Assembly (NCBI GenBank): GCA_030698575.1
Contig: JAUYMQ010000129.1
Location: 1-6,381, forward strand
Direction of reading: 5' to 3'
DNA length: 6,381 bases
Source: Deltaproteobacteria bacterium
GTDB taxonomy: Bacteria; JAUYMQ01
Below are positions 1-5,078 of this stretch, in pieces (within the stretch, counting starts at the first letter, position 1; each line of letters opens with the position of its first letter). Position numbers and translations under genes: made by a program. The notes under the pieces are model-generated. The model worked only from the letters and a program-made list of their open reading frames with translations. It searched no databases and was not told the origin of the DNA.

Positions 1-420
1 GCCCCGTGCCACCTGCAGCATGCGCAGCGCGTCCATGCGACGCCCATGCGGGTGCTCTCACAGCTCGAGGGGGCGGAGGTGCACGAAGGGCCCGACAGTG
101 CGTGGTGCTGCGGCTCGGCTGGAACCTACAACCTGACCCACCCCGGGCTCTCGCGGCAGATGCTGGACCGGAAGATGAAAACGATTCTTCCCCTGGCGCC
201 GGACATCATCGCGAGCGGAAATCCCGGCTGCCTCATGCAGCTCCGCTGGGGCGTCCAGCGATGGAAAATTGCAGCCGAGGTTCGCCATCCGGTCGAGCTT
301 CTGGCGCGCGGATACCGGAAGCCGGCGGGACGGAACCTCCGGAGGCATCGGGACCTGAAGTGCCGCAATGAAAATCCCCGGCGCCGGGCCGGGGATCGAT
401 CACACTCCGTCACCTCTTGA
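1..420 (+). CDS. glcF: Glycolate oxidase iron-sulfur subunit, C-terminal part (5' truncated by window)
   Basis: This is the C-terminal 139 residues of a (Fe-S)-binding CCG-domain protein; the 5' end lies outside the window. GlcF passes electrons from glycolate oxidation (GlcD/GlcE) to the respiratory chain at the inner membrane. The visible motifs are PCHLQHAQRV at residues 2-11, WCCGSAGTYNLTHP at 35-48 with the CCG pair, and NPGC at 74-77, followed by a HPVELLARGYR end. These are the CCG-domain signature of GlcF rather than of heterodisulfide reductase or LutA in general, although related lactate or glycolate subunits cannot be fully excluded. After GYR the frame continues for about 33 Arg-rich residues that do not look like the family and run through a hairpin at 374-396. 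The true end may therefore differ: a frame change would give a stop at 369-371. No start codon applies. Confidence 0.88.
   Translation, partial: APCHLQHAQRVHATPMRVLSQLEGAEVHEGPDSAWCCGSAGTYNLTHPGLSRQMLDRKMKTILPLAPDIIASGNPGCLMQLRWGVQRWKIAAEVRHPVELLARGYRKPAGRNLRRHRDLKCRNENPRRRAGDRSHSVTS
374..396 (-). terminator. Intrinsic terminator of the HU/IHF gene
   Basis: A perfect 8-bp stem (374-381 pairs with 389-396) with a 7-nt loop is rich in C/G. Read on the minus strand it is followed at once by TTTTCATT, the pattern of a rho-independent terminator, 24 nt beyond the HU stop codon. On the plus strand there is no T-run after it, so it should serve the HU gene and not glcF. It lies inside the annotated 3' end of the glcF frame. 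Confidence 0.75.
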
Positions 421-756
421 TCACTCCGGCAGCGCCAGATCCTCGGCCTCGTCACCGGTTTCCGCTTCGGGGACCGCTTCGGAAACGTTGATCTTGTGCT
501 TCAGATCCTTGCCGACCTTGAAGTACGGCATGGACTTCGCAGGCACCTCGATCTGCTCGCCTGTCTTCGGATTGCGACCAACGTACGCCTTGTAGTGTTT
601 GCTGACGAAGCTTCCGAATCCGCGGATCTCGATGCGCTCCTTCCGCCTGAGCGACTCCGCCATTGAATCAAAGACAATGTTCACGACCGAATCCGCCTTG
701 CGCTGATGAATCCCCCGCCGCTCGGCGATTATGCGGGCGAGGTCCGACTTGTTCAC
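421..756 (-). CDS. HU/IHF-family DNA-binding protein
   Basis: A 111-residue nucleoid-associated protein that binds and bends DNA as a dimer. The order is as in the family: helical dimerisation part (NKSDLARIIAERRGIHQRKA..VVNIVFDSM), then beta part with IEIRGFGSFVSKHYKAYVGRNPKTGEQIEV, whose RNP carries the conserved arm-tip proline that intercalates into DNA, then a last helix (PYFKVGKDLKHKIN). The GRNPKTG arm resembles IHF-beta as much as HU, so the subtype is left open and no symbol is given. An acidic tail of about 20 residues (EAVPEAETGDEAEDLALPE) extends past the usual end. The start is GTG at 756: GGAGG lies 5 nt upstream, and homology begins exactly there. An in-frame ATG at 873 would add 39 residues unlike the family and would sit upstream of the promoter. 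The gene has its own promoter and terminator and meets glcF tail to tail. Confidence 0.93.
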   Translation of the reverse strand: MNKSDLARIIAERRGIHQRKADSVVNIVFDSMAESLRRKERIEIRGFGSFVSKHYKAYVGRNPKTGEQIEVPAKSMPYFKVGKDLKHKINVSEAVPEAETGDEAEDLALPE

Positions 757-761
757 GTGAG

Positions 762-766
762 CCTCC
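762..766 (-). promoter_or_regulatory. Ribosome binding site that fixes the GTG start of the HU/IHF gene
   Basis: On the minus strand GGAGG is followed by CTCAC and then GTG. This full Shine-Dalgarno core at 5-nt spacing decides for the GTG start over the upstream ATG at 873. Confidence 0.8.
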
Positions 767-833
767 GGGGGGTCACACGATCCTGTGGATCGCGAGGCGC
801 GCGCAGAATTAACAAGCTCTGCTGGAAAGGAGC

Positions 834-863
834 TTTCTAACCCAGCCCGTCGGAGGCTGTCAA
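834..863 (-). promoter_or_regulatory. Sigma-70-type promoter for the HU/IHF gene
   Basis: On the minus strand a perfect -35 box TTGACA (863-858) is followed after an 18-nt spacer by TAGAAA (839-834), which matches 4 of 6 bases of the -10 consensus. Transcription would start near 826-828, giving a leader of about 70 nt before the GTG at 756. A 6-bp inverted repeat, CGATCC-TGT-GGATCG (778-792), lies in that leader and could be an operator or a small hairpin. The -35 box is only about 10 nt from the stop codon of the upstream gene, so this gene can be transcribed independently of the genes before it. Confidence 0.6.
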
Positions 864-873
864 GCGGGCCCAT

Positions 874-1371
874 TCAGTATCGCCAGTCCTTGGGAACACC
901 GGCGACGGAGGCCTCGAACTCGAGCTCACGTAGCGACTGCTTGAGGCTTTCAAGGTTCTTCTCCCGCTCGTGGACCTCGCGTTCCAGGGGGTCGATGAAT
1001 CGGGGCTCCTCCCCCTGCTTCTCGGTGTTAATCACGAATCCCTCGATCGCGAAGCGGCGGGGCTTCTTCTCCGTCTTGCCTTGTTCGATCATGTCGTAGA
1101 GTTCGGCGCGTTTGAGGCTCAGAAGACGCTCCTCGCGCTCTATGCGCCCTCGCAGGTTCTGGAAGCGTTTTCGCCAGGTGGCCTCATCGAGGCCGGCCAC
1201 GCCGTCATCCTGGCCGGCGCCCTCCACCCCCCTTTCCACCGGAACGCGTGTGAGCGTGCCAAGATCGGGCAAGGCTTCGGCTGCCGGCGGCGGGGCTTCC
1301 GCGGCCGGAACTGGTTGCGGGATCAGAAAGAGAAGGGACAGGATCAGGGCTACAGCCGTCCGGCCGGGCAT
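874..1371 (-). CDS. Exported coiled-coil protein of unknown function
   Basis: A 165-residue protein that I cannot assign to a family. It has a clear Sec-type signal peptide (residues 1-24: PGR, then a hydrophobic AVALILSLLFLIP core, then PVPAA), with no lipobox cysteine, so a soluble periplasmic product is expected. A Pro/Ala-rich linker (26-45) follows. Residues 64-98 and 127-154 are charged, heptad-like helices (REERLLSLKRAELYDMI; LEREVHEREKNLESLKQSLRELEFEA) that probably form coiled coils around a short central stretch (RRFAIEGFVINTE). The end is EASVAGVPKDWRY. The ATG start is supported by GGAGG 9 nt upstream. It lies 67 nt after another small exported protein gene on the same strand, probably in one transcript, with the HU gene following under its own promoter. 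A role in the envelope is inference only. Confidence 0.82.
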   Translation of the reverse strand: MPGRTAVALILSLLFLIPQPVPAAEAPPPAAEALPDLGTLTRVPVERGVEGAGQDDGVAGLDEATWRKRFQNLRGRIEREERLLSLKRAELYDMIEQGKTEKKPRRFAIEGFVINTEKQGEEPRFIDPLEREVHEREKNLESLKQSLRELEFEASVAGVPKDWRY

Positions 1372-1396
1372 GAAAGGCGTCCTCCGATTGCCGGCG

Positions 1397-1411
1397 GCGG
1401 CCGATGGCCGC
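1397..1411 (-). other. Small intercistronic hairpin
   Basis: GCGGCC-GAT-GGCCGC is a perfect 6-bp stem with a 3-nt loop in the 67-nt gap between the two small exported-protein genes. No T-run follows on either strand, so it is not an intrinsic terminator. It may affect mRNA stability or translation of the downstream gene. Confidence 0.35.
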
Positions 1412-1438
1412 GGGAGGGAGTCGCCGGGATGTCCGGGT

Positions 1439-1756
1439 TCAGCGGCTCAGGGTGTCATGAAGCGCGTAGAGGGCCTGTCGAGTCACGATGCTCCGATGGT
1501 ACCTGGCCTCGAAGCTTTCCGCCGTCCGACGGGCGACTACCTCGGCGCGGTTGTCGTATACCCGGGTATGCGGCCTGAGCGCGATCCGGTAGGATCTGGC
1601 TGTCAGGTCCTCTTCGAGGATCACCGTCCGGACGAGATTTTCGAGCGGGTCCGATCGCGTCTCGATAATCGTCGAGAAATCCTGCCCTGCCGCCGTCGGC
1701 GGAAGAAGGAAGGCGACAGGCGCCAGGATCAGCATGATGTAAAGAAAGCGTGACAC
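1439..1756 (-). CDS. Small exported protein of unknown function
   Basis: A 105-residue protein that I do not recognise. With the chosen GTG start it opens with SRFLYIMLILAPVAFLLPPTAAG, a near-ideal Sec signal peptide with probable cleavage after Ala-Ala-Gly, before QDFSTIIETRSDPLENLV. The mature part is about 80 residues, mixed alpha/beta in appearance, rich in Arg and Glu, with no cysteine, no lipobox and no second membrane segment. The GTG at 1756 is preferred because GAGG lies 5 nt upstream. The alternative ATG at 1804 would add 16 Arg-containing residues before the signal peptide and has no properly spaced Shine-Dalgarno site. The gene follows the TMTC-like gene closely on the same strand and precedes another small exported-protein gene, so the three may be co-transcribed. 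Confidence 0.7.
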   Translation of the reverse strand: MSRFLYIMLILAPVAFLLPPTAAGQDFSTIIETRSDPLENLVRTVILEEDLTARSYRIALRPHTRVYDNRAEVVARRTAESFEARYHRSIVTRQALYALHDTLSR

Positions 1757-1816
1757 ACAGGCCTCGGTAATCGCGCGCAGGCCCACTCGCCGGACCGTAC
1801 GCATCCTTATTGTAGA

Positions 1817-3643
1817 CTACTCAGAACCCTCGGGGTCCGTCAACCGAGCAGTGCCGCCTGCCCGACGACCGGCGCGGCCGCCCGCCCTTCCCAGCCGTTC
1901 GAGCGCCGGCGAGAAATCCGGCCGCGCCGCGAGAATGCGCCGCCATAGCGCCTCGGCCTCTGCTCGTCGCCCGAGGCGGGCGAGCAGATCGCCCCGCACC
2001 AGATCGATCCAGGCGGAAGTCGGTTCCTCGGGAAGCTTCGCGAGCGTCTCCTCCTCCCAGTGGTTCCGGGCAGCCAGCTCTCCCAGTTCAATGGCTGCTT
2101 GTTCATGATCACGCTTCAGCCGGAGCGTCGCGAGATAGCCGTCGAGGGCGCCGCGATCATCGTCCTGCGCCGCCCGGGCCCGCGCGACGCCGAGGTGGGC
2201 GTTCACGGCGTTTGGGGCAAGGCCCAGCTGCTGCCGGAATGCGCCCTCCGCCGTCACCGGATCGCCGGCATCGAGCGCAACGCGACCGAGCGTCTCCAGC
2301 CCCTCGAACCATCGGGTCTCGACGGCCACTGCGCGCTTTGCGTGAGGCAGCGCCGCCGCCGCGTCACCCCCCGCCCAGAGCGTGTAGGCCAGCTTCTGCC
2401 TTGAATAGGGGTTGTCGGGCTGCACCTCGACGGCACGCTCCCATAGCCGGCGGCTTGAGTGCCAGTGGGATGCTTGCGATGCGGTCAGCAGCCCGAAGAG
2501 CACGGCCACGCCGGCCATGGCCGCCCCGAGGGCTCGCCTCGCGCGTGTGCCGGCGGCGCCGGCGACGATGATGGCCATGAGCGGCCCGAGAAAAAGCAGC
2601 GGCAGGTAGAGATAGCGGTCCGCCATCGGCGTCGATATCGGCACGAGCACGCTCGACGAGGGAAGCCACATCAGAAACGCGCCCGCCGCGAGGTAGCCGC
2701 CCGCCATCCTTCGCGTGAGCATCACGAGGCAGGCTACGGCCGCCAGCACCAGCGCGGCTCCTCCCAGCACCACCCCCGCCGTCGTCAGATCTTCCGCGCG
2801 GAGATCATAGTAGGGCGAGAGGCGCACCGGGAAAAGAAGCTTCGCGAGATAGTGCAGGAAAGAAACGGCGAGCACCTGCGCGTGGAGTGCGGCCGTTCCG
2901 CCAAACAAGCGGCCGGCCGCCTCCAGGGAGGTCTGGATCCGCACCGTGATCACCCCGCCCCAGAGCGCCAGAAGAAAGCAGAGAGAGATCAGCGCGACCC
3001 GGGCGCGGTTCCATGGGAGGCCCACACCGCGCTGAAGCACGAGCAACAGGAAGGGAAAGGGCGCGATGGCGACCTTGCTCATCATCCCGAGGGCGAAGAG
3101 AGTCACCGAGAGTCCGGCCCATGCGGCGGCCCGCCTCCCCTCGGTTCGCAGGAAGCAAAGCGCCGAGCCGAGCATGAAGCAGGCCGCGAGAAGCGTCTTT
3201 CGCTCCGCGACCCAGGCCACGACCTCTACCCCCGCGGGGTGCAAGGCAAAGAGCAGCACTCCCGCCGTCGTCACCCAACGCGCGCCCCCGAGTCTTCGCA
3301 GAAATAGCCAGAGAAGCGCGGCCGCGAGTCCGTGCAGCAGCAGGTTCGTCAGGTGGTAGCCGAACGGGCGCATGCCCCAGATCGTGTAATCGGCGGCGTA
3401 GGACGCGAGATGGACCGGCGCCCGGTTTGCGAAGTAATCCTGCGAGATCCAGGCCGTGACGTGCTCTTTCGAGAAGCCCCGGATGCCGGGGTTCTCGGTC
3501 ACGTACCCGGGATCGTCCCAGTTGGTGAAATCGGCGCGAAGCGTTCCGAGGTAGGGTAGAACGGCGGCCAGAAAGACGAACGCGATCCAGCGGCGATCGC
3601 GAATCCTGTGTGCGGGCGAAGGGGAGAGTACGGGCGCAGCCAT
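1817..3643 (-). CDS. TMTC-like multi-span membrane protein with C-terminal TPR repeats (probable GT-C glycosyltransferase)
   Basis: A 608-residue inner-membrane protein. After a short cytoplasmic N-terminus, a first membrane segment (about 20-36) leads into FTNWDDPGYVTENP (39-52); its Asp-Asp pair is where GT-C enzymes hold the catalytic acid. Other recognisable blocks are PVHLASYAADYTIWGMRPFGYHLTNLLLH (76-104), HPAGVEVVAWVAERKTLLAACF (135-156) and PISTPMADRYLYLPLLF (335-351), which I recognise from bacterial TPR proteins related to eukaryotic TMTC O-mannosyltransferases. About nine or ten further membrane segments reach to about residue 385. Residues 395-585 hold four to five TPR-like helical pairs (for example WFEGLETLGRVALDAGDPVTAEGAFRQQLGLAP), probably outside the membrane. 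The tail (586-600) is Gly/Arg-rich. ATG start with AAGGG 4 nt upstream. Donor and acceptor are unknown; glycosyl transfer to an exported protein is inference from fold and motif. Confidence 0.85.
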   Translation of the reverse strand: MAAPVLSPSPAHRIRDRRWIAFVFLAAVLPYLGTLRADFTNWDDPGYVTENPGIRGFSKEHVTAWISQDYFANRAPVHLASYAADYTIWGMRPFGYHLTNLLLHGLAAALLWLFLRRLGGARWVTTAGVLLFALHPAGVEVVAWVAERKTLLAACFMLGSALCFLRTEGRRAAAWAGLSVTLFALGMMSKVAIAPFPFLLLVLQRGVGLPWNRARVALISLCFLLALWGGVITVRIQTSLEAAGRLFGGTAALHAQVLAVSFLHYLAKLLFPVRLSPYYDLRAEDLTTAGVVLGGAALVLAAVACLVMLTRRMAGGYLAAGAFLMWLPSSSVLVPISTPMADRYLYLPLLFLGPLMAIIVAGAAGTRARRALGAAMAGVAVLFGLLTASQASHWHSSRRLWERAVEVQPDNPYSRQKLAYTLWAGGDAAAALPHAKRAVAVETRWFEGLETLGRVALDAGDPVTAEGAFRQQLGLAPNAVNAHLGVARARAAQDDDRGALDGYLATLRLKRDHEQAAIELGELAARNHWEEETLAKLPEEPTSAWIDLVRGDLLARLGRRAEAEALWRRILAARPDFSPALERLGRAGGRAGRRAGGTARLTDPEGSE

Positions 3644-3649
3644 GGCGCC

Positions 3650-3679
3650 CTTATAGCATCGTCACCGTTCCGGGGTCAC
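3650..3679 (-). promoter_or_regulatory. Possible promoter of the TMTC-like gene
   Basis: On the minus strand TATAAG (3655-3650) lies 18 nt after GTGACC (3679-3674), which matches 4 of 6 bases of the -35 consensus. The -10 box is only 6 nt from the ATG, so a start at the usual distance would give a leaderless or nearly leaderless mRNA, which sits badly with the Shine-Dalgarno-like AAGGG. Weak call. Confidence 0.25.
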
Positions 3680-3687
3680 TGTTCCGG
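3661..3687. repeat. Tandem 13-nt direct repeat upstream of the TMTC-like gene
   Basis: GTCACCGTTCCGG (3661-3673) and GTCACTGTTCCGG (3675-3687) are two copies with one mismatch, separated by one G, giving a period of 14 nt. They fill half of the 56-nt gap between the desaturase stop and the TMTC-like start and overlap the possible -35 region. They could be a paired protein-binding site; on the minus strand each contains GGAAC, which resembles the -35 element used by ECF sigma factors, but no matching -10 is evident. Confidence 0.6.
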
Positions 3688-3699
3688 AGCGAAACCGAA

Positions 3700-4488
3700 T
3701 CAGCCGCGCCCACCGGCCGCACTTAGGAGCGCCACCCGTGGGGCGTCAACAGCATGCTTGTTAATCGAGAGGATTCCCAGCCGGCTGAGGCCGCGGCAGA
3801 CGGCATAGCCCGGATCGGGCTCCCAGTTGCGATAGGAGAAGCGCGCCGAATCGGGATCGTGGTGGTGGTTGTTCTGGAGCCCCTCGCCCGAGACGAGCAG
3901 CGCGATGGGAAGGTTGTTTCGGGAGTCGTCCGGCGTGTCGAAGGTTCGGTACCCCGACGCATGGCCGAAGGAATTCACGAGCCAGCCCTGCACGGGATGA
4001 GCGAGCAGCCCCGCGTAGAAACAGGCCGCCAGCAGCCAGACATCAAAGGCAAACCCCAGCGCCAGAGCGACGCCGATCTGGACCACGTAAGGGAGGTACC
4101 AGAGCTGCCGCCGGTTTGCCCAGGAGATCGGGAAGTCGAGATCCTTGACCACTGCCGAATAACTGCGCTTGCCGCCGATGAGACCGGCCAGGATGCGCTC
4201 GTAGGCGCGCAACTGCGCCAAAAACACCCCGGCCACACCGACGTTCGCGGGGCTGTGGGGGTCGCGCGACTGGTCGGGATAGCGATGGTGCAGCCGGTGC
4301 ATGCAGGCCCATGCCTTCGGGTCGATGCCGGTGATCCAGGGGCCTGCGAGAACCGCGAAGCGGCGCGTCCTCGCCCCGAGCGTAACCGAGCCGTGAGCGA
4401 AAGCACGGTGGTAGAAGACAGTGATATAGGAGCTGCTGAAAAAGAAGGCTCCGAGAAGCACGAGCAGACAAAGAATGGCGTACGACAA
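3700..4488 (-). CDS. Membrane fatty-acid desaturase (acyl-CoA delta-9 desaturase-like)
   Basis: A 262-residue integral membrane di-iron desaturase that would introduce a double bond into acyl chains of membrane lipids or acyl-CoA. The histidine boxes appear in family order: HRAFAH (27-32), HRLHHRYPD (64-72), NSFGH (172-176) and GEGLQNNHHHDPDSARFS (201-218). The third box usually reads HNNHH; here Gln205 stands where the first His is expected, and there is an extra His at 210. Hydrophobic segments lie at about 1-24, 44-56 and 128-168. The usual FDTPDDSRNN stretch precedes box 3. The start is TTG at 4488, supported by GGGGAG 6 nt upstream and by the lack of a better in-frame start. The N-terminus before box 1 is short but long enough for one membrane segment. 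It is separated from ydbL by 233 nt and may have its own promoter. Confidence 0.9.
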   Translation of the reverse strand: MSYAILCLLVLLGAFFFSSSYITVFYHRAFAHGSVTLGARTRRFAVLAGPWITGIDPKAWACMHRLHHRYPDQSRDPHSPANVGVAGVFLAQLRAYERILAGLIGGKRSYSAVVKDLDFPISWANRRQLWYLPYVVQIGVALALGFAFDVWLLAACFYAGLLAHPVQGWLVNSFGHASGYRTFDTPDDSRNNLPIALLVSGEGLQNNHHHDPDSARFSYRNWEPDPGYAVCRGLSRLGILSINKHAVDAPRVALLSAAGGRG

Positions 4489-4494
4489 ACAATG

Positions 4495-4500
4495 CTCCCC
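4495..4500 (-). promoter_or_regulatory. Ribosome binding site that supports the TTG start of the desaturase
   Basis: On the minus strand GGGGAG is followed by six bases (CATTGT) and then TTG. No ATG or GTG in the same frame has a comparable site before the first histidine box. Confidence 0.6.
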
Positions 4501-4551
4501 GGCTAAAGCGGCCGATGGTGTGGGTACGCGCCTTTCGGGGCGCGAATCGTC

Positions 4552-4606
4552 AAAAAAAAGCGGCGTGGGGGGATTTTGGGTCGGGTTGGGTGAGTGCGGG
4601 CGCCGC
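4552..4606 (-). terminator. Candidate terminator: long-loop inverted repeat followed by T8
   Basis: GCGGCG (4560-4565) pairs with CGCCGC (4601-4606); on the minus strand the stem is followed directly by eight T (4559-4552). Stem plus U-run is terminator-like and would close the ydbH-ynbE-ydbL transcript, but the 35-nt loop is unusually long. The loop is exactly the G-quadruplex-forming segment, C-rich in the transcript. Confidence 0.4.
4567..4600 (+). other. Canonical G-quadruplex motif
   Basis: Five G-runs of at least three (4567-4572, 4578-4580, 4583-4585, 4588-4590, 4598-4600) are separated by loops of 5, 2, 2 and 7 nt, which meets the G3+N1-7 rule. It is on the plus strand, the template strand for the minus-strand genes, so it could form in DNA rather than in the transcript. 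Confidence 0.6.
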
Positions 4607-4681
4607 AGCTACCCGCCCTTGATAGCCCAGCGGCGGCCGAATTGCACGAAATTTATATCGAACAAACGGCGGCAAATTCCT

Positions 4682-4714
4682 CCGCGCATCTTGCGTCGCA
4701 AAGATCGCGCGCGG
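4682..4714 (-). terminator. Strong imperfect hairpin just downstream of ydbL
   Basis: On the minus strand, starting 7 nt after the ydbL stop, CCGCGC...ATCTTTGC folds back on GCAAGAT...GCGCGG around a GAC loop, giving roughly 12-13 bp with small bulges. No clean T-run follows (AGGAATTTG), so it may be a 3'-end stabiliser or a weak terminator working with the T8 structure further on. Confidence 0.4.
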
Positions 4715-4721
4715 ACAGAGT

Positions 4722-5078
4722 TTATTTGACCACCCATTCGCCTTCGCGCGGCATCACATGCTGCCCTGTGGCGGCCTGCTCGAGGAGTTTCGCGCCTGCA
4801 ATCCGGCCGACCTGGCCCGTCGAGATCCCGTTGGTGCGCGCGATCTCCTCGTACTTCGCACGACGCTTGACGTTGGTCTCATGGGTCAGCACCCGGATGT
4901 CCTCCGACGCCTTCGGATCCACGACGCCGAGGTAGCCATCGTAGCGCTCCCCGATCTGGTTCGCGGCCTTCGCCGTGTCGATGACGTTCGCCTGCGCCGC
5001 GGCAAACCGGCTGGTAATAGGGAGAACCACCAGGAAAAACGAAAGCGCGATGGCAACCTTCAAATAGGATCGCTTCAT
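4722..5078 (-). CDS. ydbL: YdbL family periplasmic protein (DUF1318)
   Basis: A 118-residue exported protein. Residues 1-28 form a signal peptide (MKRSYLK, then hydrophobic VAIALSFFLVVLPI, cleavage near AAAQA). The mature part carries the DUF1318 pattern: QIGERYDGYLGVVD (41-54), NVKRRAKYEEIARTNGISTGQVGRIAGAKLLEQAATGQ (69-106) and a closing REGEWVVK. In E. coli, YdbL is the periplasmic partner that keeps YnbE from multimerising wrongly and so modulates the YdbH-YnbE lipid bridge; that role is assumed here from family and context. Its ATG overlaps the ynbE stop as ATGA, a sign of translational coupling, and GGAG lies 7 nt upstream. A longer in-frame reading back to 5432 would run through ynbE and is rejected. 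Length and gene order match the enteric system. Confidence 0.92.
   Translation of the reverse strand: MKRSYLKVAIALSFFLVVLPITSRFAAAQANVIDTAKAANQIGERYDGYLGVVDPKASEDIRVLTHETNVKRRAKYEEIARTNGISTGQVGRIAGAKLLEQAATGQHVMPREGEWVVK

Larger units (their letters stand above)
4489..4721. other. Intergenic region between ydbL and the desaturase gene
   Basis: No gene is seen in these 233 nt. They hold a hairpin just after ydbL (4682-4714), a G-quadruplex motif enclosed by an inverted repeat with an adjoining A8/T8 run (4552-4606), a 6-bp stem CGCGCC-TTTCGG-GGCGCG (4527-4544) and the Shine-Dalgarno site of the desaturase (4495-4500). For a desaturase promoter the minus strand offers TATAAA near 4650-4655 without a good -35 box and TTGACG at 4553-4548 without a good -10 box; neither is convincing. 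Confidence 0.6.

Noticed and set aside
757-873. An N-terminal extension of the HU/IHF protein starting at the ATG at 873
   Set aside because: The extra 39 residues are unlike the family, the -35 and -10 boxes fall inside them, and GGAGG precedes the GTG at 756.
970-1753. Overlapping plus-strand frames opposite the two small exported proteins
   Set aside because: They are Arg-rich, without signal peptide or motif, while the minus-strand frames have signal peptides and good ribosome binding sites.
2459-3307. A long plus-strand open frame (282 residues) antisense to the TMTC-like gene
   Set aside because: It is very rich in Arg, His, Gly and Glu, has no family-like motif, and lies fully within a well-supported membrane protein gene; it is a shadow of GC-rich codon use.
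3661-3687. The short tandem repeat as the start of a CRISPR array or mobile-element end
   Set aside because: There are only two units of 13 nt with a one-base gap, with no spacers and no terminal inverted repeats or transposase nearby.
3754-4506. A 250-residue plus-strand open frame antisense to the desaturase
   Set aside because: The opposite strand carries all the histidine boxes in order, and the plus-strand product shows no recognisable pattern.
4527-4544. CGCGCC-TTTCGG-GGCGCG stem as a terminator
   Set aside because: No T-run follows on either strand; on the minus strand the T8 run comes before it, not after.
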